From positions 682,001 to 746,000 of the forward strand of contig CAXXCL010000003.1 of the NCBI GenBank assembly GCA_963668615.2: 64,000 nt of DNA, written 5' to 3'. Positions within the stretch are counted from its first letter, which is position 1, and every line of letters starts with the position of its first letter. Made by a program: the position numbers and the translations under genes. Below the pieces are notes generated by a model, which searched no databases, had not been told where the DNA came from, and saw nothing but the letters and a program-made list of their open reading frames with translations. Origin of the DNA: JAAYPI01 sp963668615. Lineage in GTDB: Bacteria; Bacteroidota; Bacteroidia; Bacteroidales; Paludibacteraceae. Shown here in pieces: positions 57,501 to 64,000 of the stretch.

Positions 57501-59285
57501 AGTACTACGATTCCGAGCTATAACGACATTTCAAGTTCAAAAAAAGCTGCTATAACAATTGATGTATTAGAAGGGATGACTTTTTATCGGGAAAAAGATG
57601 GAGGAACGTGGATGACCAATGCAAGATCATACCCTGGCACATATGGAACATGTAATAGCACTTGTGCCGAACCATATAGTGGTGGCGGAAATTCTGGAAC
57701 TAGCACTTGTACAGGCACAGCTACAGTAACCGTAAACGGAGGAACAGCTCCCTATACTTATCTTTGGAACGATCCTTCGGCACAAACGACTGCAACTGCT
57801 ACAGGGTTATGTGCAGGTACTTATAACGTTGTTGTTACGGATGCAAACTTGCAAAAAGACACCATCAATTACACTGTCGCTAATTATATTCCGGAAATTA
57901 ATCATGAAGACTTGGTCGTTTGTTCAACAGCAATTCCTCTTGATTTGACGACCTCGGGAGCGGGAACACCCACAGGAGGAAGCTACTCCGGTACAGGAAT
58001 CAGCAATGACACATTAACCACGTATGATTCCTCAACCAAAATCTGCCATGCTACTTACACCTACCAAAAAGACGGTTGCGAAAACTCCGCTGATTTTCAA
58101 ATTCAAATTAGTGAAGTCAAGGACACAACCATCAATGCAATTATTTGCCAAGGAGAGGCGTACTCCGAAAATGGTTTTTCCATTCCGGTTCAAACAACTC
58201 CTCAAACACTTACCTTTGAAAAAGATACCGTAAATAATGCCAACTGCGGCTATAAAATGACGCTACAATTACAAGTGGCTCCCACTTACTTGATTTCGGA
58301 AACACCAGTTTCTATCTGTAAAGGAGAAACATATAATTTTCATGGGAAAATACTTTCCAAATCGGGTTTATATTCGGATTCATTACAAACAAAATTTGGT
58401 TGCGATAGTATTTGCCAGTTGCAATTAACGGTTTATCCAACTTACAAGGACACCATTAATGCAACCATTTGTTATGGAGAAACCTATTCTATAGGAGGAT
58501 TAAGTGTCAACTCGCAGGGAATTTATACAGACAGTCTGAAAACAATCCATAATTGCGACAGTATCATTGTTTTAAACCTCAAAGTAATATCTTTTGAAAA
58601 CGTTGCCATCTCAGATACGGTAAATATTTGCCAAGGAGAAAAAACGACCATAGAAGTATCCGGATATCCCGACAATTCATCGATACAGTGGTCAAACGGA
58701 AGTTCGTATGCTAGGCAGAAAGTTTCTCCTCAAACAACTACGACCTACACGGCTACCATCTCCAAGTTACAGTGTCAAAAAGTTTTGACGACTGAAGTAA
58801 TTGTTAATCCCAATCCGCAAATAACAGGATACAATGTGGTGGACGAAACAACAGGTGATATTCAATTGATATTCTCAGAAGGAATACCTCCATATAGCTT
58901 TACACTTGATGGAACAGAGGGTTCCTCTTCCGGACTATTTCCGGCAGTTTCTATTGGTAATCATAAAGCAGAAGTTATTGACAATAACAATTGTTCCGGA
59001 GAGTATATTTTTTACCGAAATATCCCCTTGATTCCCGATAAATATTTTTCCCCTAACGGAGATGGGATAAACGATGTATGGCATATAGAAAATATAGATT
59101 TAGTTCCTGCCCAGGTATCTATTTACGACCGTTTTGGTAAGTTACTGGTAGAATACGACGGTAATTTTGAAGGATGGAACGGCACATATTTAGGTCGTCA
59201 AATGCCTTCTACCGACTATTGGTATGTGATAAAAATCAAGGCGATTAACGAATTTTTGAAAGGACACTTTACCTTGCAAAGGTAG
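54567..59285 (+). CDS. Giant T9SS type B surface protein with lamin-tail and SprB-like repeats
   Basis: This 1572-residue protein has a long signal peptide (core LIYLCLFILFTSLLQA). An N-terminal beta domain resembles a starch-binding module (TQGTTLYLTTGVWDDSGTAR). Then come an Ig-like region, a lamin-tail domain (~430-650, GEWVELYNPNPCQSIDISN), an SprB-type repeat (~667-730, GGTAPYTYRWDDPLAQTTA), a second lamin-tail domain (~811-1030) and a second SprB repeat (~1046-1108). Cysteine-containing repeats of the form ICxGExYxF...GCDS follow. The C-terminus is a T9SS type B (gliding-motility-associated) sorting domain (YFSPNGDGINDVWHIENIDL ... YDRFGKLL). It should be a cell-surface adhesin or matrix protein. 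A paralogue follows directly. Confidence 0.9.
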   Translation: MKKSLLIKTTFVENHLLSRINQSGRLIYLCLFILFTSLLQANNITQGTTLYLTTGVWDDSGTARFAAYFYAGTSTGTFMDMTLVSGSTDTYEVTSPSETYTNVIFCRMDGSTTANKWANVWNQTEDLAYDGVNNLYIISGWGITKSTGSWSSYTPPSTSSDPCTINTINPSFELPIGAEYFIDQAIVPGWKTTASDGVIEFWRTGNGSGVVPYDGSAFIELNANMVAGVYQDYDTPNPVVFNFSFAHRGRAGTDVCKVSAGPVGGPYIQIITASDSNTAWGVHTGSYTVPANQTTTRFLFESVSSVGGASLGNFLDAITFTATIAPPSVSEDTVTYCVNETPTTFNNLVTGVNLKWYTTEAGGTGSSDLPVISTTTPGTTLTYVTQTINDCESARAVVTVEVKNCVSNLMNLTVNGTKNTFCNGTNCTYEGPSIVINEIMPAPSSGNGSFVSKNNSGIGGTGEWVELYNPNPCQSIDISNYLLGNYTEEGAAAFAFPQGTVVPAEGFVIVRGINAQPVSSEKLVQNGGNVVEIELESTTSSVCWSNPNGDARFWLPDGAGWLAIYDKTLQPQDAVAWGNMSLYATIFSGNPCNPLPSIGTVPASFNEISSTKKDVITIEVLDGMTFHRMPDGGAWMTNARSKPGTYATCNSTCAEPYSGGGGTPGSSTCTGTATVTASGGTAPYTYRWDDPLAQTTATATGLCAGTYTVTVTDATNQTKTIEYTVANETKTASITDEIYQGQNYTKNGFSLPVQTQEGTFSFSLDTLTTLGCDSTVILQLTVKKAEKIQLTVNGTENTVCNGTATPPVSCTYNGPSIIINEIMVWPTTGDGAFYYNNGNSGGGEWAELYNPNPCQSIDISGYLLGNYTSEGSGAFIFPPGTIVPAQGFVIVRGQTAAAVPSSSLVQNGGNVVEIVIASGSTYTCIEACAGCTIGGNRFWLPDTGGWLAIYDTSNNPQDAISWGSAILSGTPCNPSASTSTTIPSYNDISSSKKAAITIDVLEGMTFYREKDGGTWMTNARSYPGTYGTCNSTCAEPYSGGGNSGTSTCTGTATVTVNGGTAPYTYLWNDPSAQTTATATGLCAGTYNVVVTDANLQKDTINYTVANYIPEINHEDLVVCSTAIPLDLTTSGAGTPTGGSYSGTGISNDTLTTYDSSTKICHATYTYQKDGCENSADFQIQISEVKDTTINAIICQGEAYSENGFSIPVQTTPQTLTFEKDTVNNANCGYKMTLQLQVAPTYLISETPVSICKGETYNFHGKILSKSGLYSDSLQTKFGCDSICQLQLTVYPTYKDTINATICYGETYSIGGLSVNSQGIYTDSLKTIHNCDSIIVLNLKVISFENVAISDTVNICQGEKTTIEVSGYPDNSSIQWSNGSSYARQKVSPQTTTTYTATISKLQCQKVLTTEVIVNPNPQITGYNVVDETTGDIQLIFSEGIPPYSFTLDGTEGSSSGLFPAVSIGNHKAEVIDNNNCSGEYIFYRNIPLIPDKYFSPNGDGINDVWHIENIDLVPAQVSIYDRFGKLLVEYDGNFEGWNGTYLGRQMPSTDYWYVIKIKAINEFLKGHFTLQR
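58632..58905 (+). repeat. 274-base block nearly identical to the paralogous gene (62417-62690)
   Basis: The segment aligns without gaps to 62417-62690 in the next gene, with about 13 mismatches by eye (about 95% identity). Flanking coding sequence of the two genes is clearly more diverged, which points to recent gene conversion or strong constraint on this Ig-like region. Confidence 0.85.
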
Positions 59286-59446
59286 AGAATATAGTATAGC
59301 TCAAATTAAGTGAATTATTATTCATCGATAAATGCTAACAATTTTATTAGTTAACAGATGTTAATTGATTTAAGGAGTAATAATGCAAACAAAATATTCA
59401 GTAGTTTTGCTTAGATATATTTCACTTAATTTAAATTGATGATAGC

Positions 59447-62400
59447 ATGAGTGAGGGTACTCTTACAGTAAAAATAAAATCATTTTTTTATTATCCGCAC
59501 AATACCTCGTTTGTCTTGTGCAAGATTAGTTGCTTGGTTTTGCTCATATTGGGTACCACAATTTCTTCATTTGCTACAGATCTTACTGCTTGCATAGGAG
59601 ATGCAGCTATCACATTAAACGCCGGCGATACTAACGAGTATGTAGATGCTCAATGGTCTCCAAATACGGGATTAAGCAGCTCTACTATAAACAATCCTAC
59701 CTTAACCATTCCCTCTACAGCAGGAGAATATACATATACCTTTACGGGAAAAACAGTTAGTGCAAATAAAATTATCAATGGTGATTTTGAATCAGGAAAT
59801 ACGGGTTTTACTTCGGATTATAACAATGCTAGTTCCATAGAGCCTGAAGGAACTTATGCTGTAACCAACAATGTACATAGTGTTCACTCGAATTCTATCT
59901 GTACACAAGACCATACCACCGGTACAGGAAAAATGATGGCGGTAAACGGAAGTTCGACCGCCAATATGAAGGTTTGGGAACAATTAGGAATCCCCGTCAC
60001 ACCTAATACAAACTATATTTTTTATGCATGGGTAATGAAATGGGACAATAATAGCACTAGTAGTTTAGCACAATTACAATTCAGTATCAATGGAGACATA
60101 CAATATGGCACATATGAACCACAAGGAGGCAGTTGTAACTGGACTCAAATATACACTGTATGGAATTCAGGAAGTAACACCTCTGTTACCATAAAATTGG
60201 TAAATCAGCAAACAGCTGCTTTCGGCAACGACTTTGCTGTGGATGATATATACTTTGCAGAAGTAACGGAAGTAACCAAATCTTTTAGAGTTCAAGTAAA
60301 AGATTGTACTAACCCGCTAAATCTATCTATTTCGGGAATAAAAAATACTGTATGTAACGGAGCAGCGACTTCCACTTGTACAGGAACTGCAACAGTAAAT
60401 GTAAGCGGAGGAACAGAACCTTATACTTATCTTTGGGATGATCCTTCCGCACAAAATACAGCGACAGCGACAAAATTATGTGCAGGAAAATATACAGTTA
60501 CCGTTACGGATGCGACCTCACAAAAAGACACCATTTCGTACACCGTAAATAATGATATCAAAACAGAAACTATAACGGACAAAGTTCGTAAAGGAAAACC
60601 CTATAACAATCATAATTTTAATCTACCCATTCAGGAACAAGAAGGAATTTTTACACATACAAAAAAAACGACGAGTTGTTTTGGTTGCGATAGTTTGGTT
60701 ACCTTACAACTAAGTGTGGTAGGAGGAGGATCAGATTTAGTTGCCAGCATTGACGGAACAACAAATACCGTATGTAATGGTACTGTAACCCCTACTGAAT
60801 GCCAATACAATGGACCTACAATACTTATTAATGAAGTCATGATCAATCCAACAGTAGGAAATGGTGCCATTTATTCTTCAACATCAGAAGGAGGAGAATG
60901 GATTGAATTATATAACCCACATAAATGTGATTCTATCGACATTTCCGGTTATCTATTAGGGAACTATACTACCAATGGAGCTGCGGGATATACTCTTCCG
61001 GATAAAACGGTTGTTCCGCCTCTCGGGTTTTGCATTGTTCGCGGACCAGCAGCACCCTCGGTTGCTGCTAATTTACTAGTAGCCAACGGAGGTAATACCG
61101 TCGAGGTAGTTGTTAATGATGCCGGGTCTCTTTGTGTAGTTGGTGGTGACAGATATTGGCTTCCCAACCCAGGTGGTTGGTTTGCCTTTTACGACAGAGA
61201 AGGAAACCCCCAAGATGCTATTTTATGGGGAAGTGATACAGAAAGTTATTTAGATGGACAACCTTGTGTTCCATCCGGCTCTTTTGTAGCAGATAGCTAT
61301 AATACAATCCCTACATCCAAAAAGACAAGAATCTATGATACCGAAATAATTACAAATACAGACATAGAAAAAAGTATTCGACGTGTCCCTGACGGTGGAA
61401 ATTGGGCTGTAAACGAATTTGCGACAACCGTAACTTATGGCACGTGTAATAGTACATGTGCAACTCCTTACCTTGGTAGTAGCAACAGCACTTGTACGGG
61501 AACAGCAACAGTAACCGTAAGTGGAGGAACTGAACCTTATACCTATCTTTGGGACGATCCTTCGAAACAGACCACTGCTACAGCGACGGGGTTGTGTGCG
61601 GGTACTTATACAGTTATTGTTACTGACGGACTGTCACAAAAAGACACCCTAAGTTATACTGTTGCTAATTACGTACCGGAGGTAAGCCACGAAAACATTG
61701 TAGTTTGCCCTGAAGCTATTCCTGTTGATTTGACAACGATAGGAAAAGGGAAACCTGTCGGGGGAAGTTACTCCGGTATAGGAATCAGTAATGATACATT
61801 AACAACTTACGATGCAGTAACCAAAATTTGCAATGCCACTTATACTTACGAAGAAAACGGTTGTCAAAATTCTGCAAACTTTGAAATTCAAATTGAAGAA
61901 GTGCAAGACACAGTGATTAATGCAACTATCTGTCAAGGAACCGGTTATTCTGATAATGGTTTCTCTATTCCAATACAAACGGTTGCTCAAACAATTACAG
62001 TTGAAAAAGATACTGCTAATACAATAGGTTGCACCTATAAAATGACCCTCGAATTGCAAGTTGCCCCAACCTACTTAATTACAGAAACGCCTGTTTCCAT
62101 TTGTCAAGGAAACACATATAATTTCCGTGGAAAAACGCTCTCCAATTCAGGCTTATATGCAGATACCTTACAAACAAAGCTTGGTTGCGATAGTATTTAT
62201 CAATTGCAATTAACGGTTTATCCAACTTATCACGATACGCTCAATGTAACTATTTGTGAGGGTGAAACATATTCTTTCAAAGGGTTAAACCTTGACCAAA
62301 TTGGAATTTACACAGATAGTTTAACAACCGTACACAGTTGTGATAGCCTTGTCATATTAAACTTAGATGTTATCTCTTTCGCTAATGCAGTGATTTCCGA

Positions 62401-63070
62401 TACCGTAAGTATCTGTCAAGGAGAAAAAACGACCATAGAAGTATCCGGATATCCCGACAATTCAACGGTACAGTGGTCAAACGGAAGTTCGTATGCTAGG
62501 CAGAAAGTATCTCCTCAAACAACTACTACCTACACGGCTACCATCTCCAAGTTACAGTGTCAAAAAGTTTTGACGACTGAAGTTATTGTTAATCCAACTC
62601 CGCAAATAACAGGATATAATTTAGTGGACGAAACGACAGGTGATATTCAATTGATATTCTCAGAAGGGACACCTCCATATAGCTTTACACTCGACGGAAC
62701 AGAAGGTTCCACTTCCGGGTTATTCCCCGCCGTTACATTAGGATACCATACAGCCGTGATCACCGATGAAAACAGTTGTTCAGGAAAATATGTTTTCTAT
62801 CGAGATATCACACTAATACCCGACAAATATTTCTCCCCTAATGGTGATGGTGTACATGATACATGGAAAATTCAAAGTATTAATCTGGTACCGGCTCATG
62901 TATACATCTATGACCGTTTCAGCAAACTCCTTGCCAAATATGAGGACAATTTTGAAGAATGGGATGGAACATATTTGGGAAATCAATTACCTTCTACAGA
63001 TTATTGGTACTTGATAAAAACTATCTATACTAACCAATCTTATACGGGACACTTCACCTTGAGGAGATAA
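59447..63070 (+). CDS. Second giant T9SS type B surface protein, paralogue of the preceding gene
   Basis: This 1207-residue protein has a long n-region and signal core (LVLLILGTTISSFATD), then an Ig-like segment. A carbohydrate-binding-like jelly roll follows (~100-285, NGDFESGNTGFTSDYN), then an SprB-type repeat (~308-370, GGTEPYTYLWDDPSAQNTA), one lamin-tail domain (~452-670, GEWIELYNPHKCDSIDISGY) and a second SprB repeat (~682-745). The rest runs parallel to the first protein: the gap-and-cysteine repeats (TYNFRGKTLSNSGLYADTL, GCDSIYQLQL) and a type B sorting domain (YFSPNGDGVHDTWKIQSINL). The N-terminal modules differ between the paralogues while the C-terminal halves are alike. A terminator follows. 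Confidence 0.9.
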   Translation: MSEGTLTVKIKSFFYYPHNTSFVLCKISCLVLLILGTTISSFATDLTACIGDAAITLNAGDTNEYVDAQWSPNTGLSSSTINNPTLTIPSTAGEYTYTFTGKTVSANKIINGDFESGNTGFTSDYNNASSIEPEGTYAVTNNVHSVHSNSICTQDHTTGTGKMMAVNGSSTANMKVWEQLGIPVTPNTNYIFYAWVMKWDNNSTSSLAQLQFSINGDIQYGTYEPQGGSCNWTQIYTVWNSGSNTSVTIKLVNQQTAAFGNDFAVDDIYFAEVTEVTKSFRVQVKDCTNPLNLSISGIKNTVCNGAATSTCTGTATVNVSGGTEPYTYLWDDPSAQNTATATKLCAGKYTVTVTDATSQKDTISYTVNNDIKTETITDKVRKGKPYNNHNFNLPIQEQEGIFTHTKKTTSCFGCDSLVTLQLSVVGGGSDLVASIDGTTNTVCNGTVTPTECQYNGPTILINEVMINPTVGNGAIYSSTSEGGEWIELYNPHKCDSIDISGYLLGNYTTNGAAGYTLPDKTVVPPLGFCIVRGPAAPSVAANLLVANGGNTVEVVVNDAGSLCVVGGDRYWLPNPGGWFAFYDREGNPQDAILWGSDTESYLDGQPCVPSGSFVADSYNTIPTSKKTRIYDTEIITNTDIEKSIRRVPDGGNWAVNEFATTVTYGTCNSTCATPYLGSSNSTCTGTATVTVSGGTEPYTYLWDDPSKQTTATATGLCAGTYTVIVTDGLSQKDTLSYTVANYVPEVSHENIVVCPEAIPVDLTTIGKGKPVGGSYSGIGISNDTLTTYDAVTKICNATYTYEENGCQNSANFEIQIEEVQDTVINATICQGTGYSDNGFSIPIQTVAQTITVEKDTANTIGCTYKMTLELQVAPTYLITETPVSICQGNTYNFRGKTLSNSGLYADTLQTKLGCDSIYQLQLTVYPTYHDTLNVTICEGETYSFKGLNLDQIGIYTDSLTTVHSCDSLVILNLDVISFANAVISDTVSICQGEKTTIEVSGYPDNSTVQWSNGSSYARQKVSPQTTTTYTATISKLQCQKVLTTEVIVNPTPQITGYNLVDETTGDIQLIFSEGTPPYSFTLDGTEGSTSGLFPAVTLGYHTAVITDENSCSGKYVFYRDITLIPDKYFSPNGDGVHDTWKIQSINLVPAHVYIYDRFSKLLAKYEDNFEEWDGTYLGNQLPSTDYWYLIKTIYTNQSYTGHFTLRR

Positions 63071-63093
63071 AAAACGAATAAAAAAACGGAAAA

Positions 63094-63131
63094 CCTTGCA
63101 AATAAACAATTGCGAGGCTTTTTCTTTTTTT
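63094..63131 (+). terminator. Intrinsic terminator after the giant surface protein
   Basis: CCTTGCAA (63094-63101) pairs with TTGCGAGG (63110-63117), including one G-T pair, followed by a long T-rich run. Confidence 0.88.
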
Positions 63132-63164
63132 TAGTTTGAATGGGAAATTTTCCTAGTATTTGTT

Positions 63165-63200
63165 TTGTTGTTTCAAACAATGTTCGTAATTTTGCGAACA
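63165..63200 (+). promoter_or_regulatory. Promoter and overlapping operator of the ArsR operon
   Basis: TTG (63165-63167) and TAATTTTG (63187-63194) are 19 bases apart and form a full phylum-type promoter. The -7 box is the centre of the palindrome TGTTCG-N8-CGAACA (63181-63200), and a second perfect palindrome TTGTTT-C-AAACAA occupies the spacer (63168-63180). A bound ArsR dimer would block RNA polymerase. Confidence 0.75.
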
Positions 63201-63224
63201 ACAAACAAATAAATTCATTTCGTT

Positions 63225-63557
63225 ATGACATGCTGTAAAAATAAAGATTACACTATTGACAATGAGCAACTTGCCCGATTTGCCAAAGCAATGGGACATC
63301 CTGCTCGGATTACCATTTTGCAATTTCTTGCTTCTTTGGATACTTGCTATTTCGGGGACATACATAACGAATTGCCCATTGCAAAAGCGACTGTATCTCA
63401 GCATCTGAAGGAATTAAAAGAGGCAGGACTTATTCAAGGGGAAATAGAAACCCCCAAGGTTAAATATTGCATCAACCGTAATAACTGGACAAAAGCACAA
63501 GCATATTTCGAGGCTTTTTTTACTAATTGCAAAGAAACAAAAGGCTGTTGTAAATAA
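63225..63557 (+). CDS. ArsR-family winged-helix metal(loid) or redox regulator
   Basis: This 110-residue ArsR/SmtB repressor has FAKAMGHPARITILQFLASL and the recognition helix region PIAKATVSQHLKELKEAGLI. Cysteine pairs occur at both ends (MTCCKNK and KGCCK), with further Cys in LDTCYFGD and FTNCKETK, which suits As(III)/Sb(III) or thiol sensing. It is the first gene of an operon with a CPxC thioredoxin-like protein and an ArsF-like protein, and its own promoter carries a matching operator, so autoregulation is likely. Confidence 0.92.
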   Translation: MTCCKNKDYTIDNEQLARFAKAMGHPARITILQFLASLDTCYFGDIHNELPIAKATVSQHLKELKEAGLIQGEIETPKVKYCINRNNWTKAQAYFEAFFTNCKETKGCCK

Positions 63558-63584
63558 GTAAATCATAATAAACAAGTAACGTAT

Positions 63585-63821
63585 ATGGAAATTAAAGTAT
63601 TGGGTACAGGCTGCCCCAAATGTAAAACCCTTGAAAAAATAACTCGTGAAGTAGTTGCACAAAACAATATTGATGCTACGATTACGAAAGTGGAAGACAT
63701 TTCCGAAATTATTAAATTTAATATCATGAGTACACCCGCATTAGTCGTTGATGGCAAAGTAGTGATAAAAGGACGTGTGCCATCCAATGAAGAACTAAAA
63801 AAAATACTAACCAATAACTAA
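63585..63821 (+). CDS. Small thioredoxin-like protein with CPKC motif
   Basis: This 78-residue thioredoxin-fold protein starts MEIKVLGTGCPKCKTLEKI, with the redox pair in CPKC and the cis-proline in IMSTPALVVDGKVV. Proteins of this size (redox-active disulfide protein 2 family) accompany ArsR regulators and permeases in arsenic or thiol-stress operons. It begins 27 bases after the arsR stop. Confidence 0.9.
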   Translation: MEIKVLGTGCPKCKTLEKITREVVAQNNIDATITKVEDISEIIKFNIMSTPALVVDGKVVIKGRVPSNEELKKILTNN

Positions 63822-63827
63822 TTTATT

Positions 63828-64000
63828 ATGAAGAAGCTAGTATCTGTTTTAGTATTATCCTTTTTAATGATTCCTTTTTTCACTATAAGTGCTGAAAAAA
63901 AAGATCAAAAAACCATCGTAAAATCCCCCCAAGTAGAAGTTTACTATTTCCATTTTACCCGCCGTTGCATTACCTGTCAGGCAGTGGAAACAGAATCGAA
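63828..64000 (+). CDS. ArsF-like exported protein, 3' truncated by the window edge
   Basis: The first 57 codons are present. A signal peptide (core LVSVLVLSFLMIPFFTISA) is followed by VEVYYFHFTRRCITCQAVE, with a CxxC pair. The YYFHxTxRCxTCxxxE block matches proteins annotated as ArsF-family nitroreductase subunits in Bacteroidetes arsenic operons. It starts 6 bases after the thioredoxin stop. Its full length is not visible. Confidence 0.75.
   Translation, partial: MKKLVSVLVLSFLMIPFFTISAEKKDQKTIVKSPQVEVYYFHFTRRCITCQAVETES

Noticed and set aside
59303..59432. 12-base inverted arms AAATTAAGTGAA / TTCACTTAATTT between the giant genes as a mobile element
   Set aside because: The arms are A/T-rich and 106 bases apart, there is no transposase or target duplication, and chance is likely in this composition.
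56560..61680. Repeats in the giant genes as a possible CRISPR or tandem DNA repeat
   Set aside because: They are protein-level SprB and lamin-tail domain repeats in open reading frame, far apart and diverged in DNA.

Overview
The window is a stretch of low-GC chromosome from a member of the Bacteroidetes, most likely order Bacteroidales. Three things support this. The 16S and 23S rRNA look Bacteroidetes-like. Promoters repeatedly follow the phylum-specific layout TTG-N19-22-TAnnTTTG, mostly with no visible Shine-Dalgarno. Several secreted proteins end in type IX secretion (T9SS) sorting domains. I cannot name the genus from the sequence alone. No phage, transposase, integrase or CRISPR array was seen.

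Layout. 0-7.4 kb: the tail of an unidentified gene, an iron-sulfur flavoprotein, a possible 40-residue protein, and a MarR-controlled tripartite RND efflux operon on the minus strand. 7.8-18.3 kb: a secreted GH31 glycosidase, trpS, a PAP2 phosphatase/MnmD pair, an oxidative-stress cassette (rubrerythrin, flavin reductase-rubredoxin fusion, split-barrel flavoprotein), a T9SS cargo protein followed by a 67-residue protein that is little more than a sorting signal, and enolase. 18.4-29.8 kb: purine nucleoside phosphorylase/lpxK/sppA with overlapping ends, then ilvE, aroQ, an outer-membrane barrel receptor, two envelope proteins of unknown function, and a kinase-RapZ fusion overlapping a MurU-like nucleotidyltransferase. 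30.0-30.9 kb: a lone exosortase-family protease. 31.1-36.8 kb: a complete rRNA operon on the minus strand (16S, tRNA-Ile, tRNA-Ala, 23S, 5S) with two tandem promoters, two boxA-like sites and a terminator. 36.9-47.6 kb: an S41 protease, serine acetyltransferase, guanine deaminase, a polyprenyl-phosphate sugar operon (GT2, double LAB_N, GT39, UDP-glucuronate epimerase), a Pif1-like helicase, GtrA and a CDP-alcohol phosphatidyltransferase. 47.8-54.3 kb: a second efflux operon in which the RND permease and TolC channel are one 1485-residue polypeptide, with an adaptor, a free acyl carrier protein and a TetR regulator. 54.6-63.1 kb: two giant paralogous T9SS type B surface proteins. 63.2 kb to the end: the start of an ArsR-controlled thioredoxin operon cut by the window edge.

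How it fits together. Much of the window serves the cell envelope: two efflux systems, lipid A (LpxK), lipid-linked sugar transfer, cell-wall sugar salvage, T9SS cargo and a second sorting route (exosortase plus a PID-CTERM-like substrate). The most unusual items are the MurNAc/GlcNAc kinase-RapZ fusion next to MurU, the RND-TolC fusion encoded with an acyl carrier protein, and the exosortase with its putative minimal substrate. Several start codons were placed downstream of the longest open frame because a promoter element overlies the longer start.
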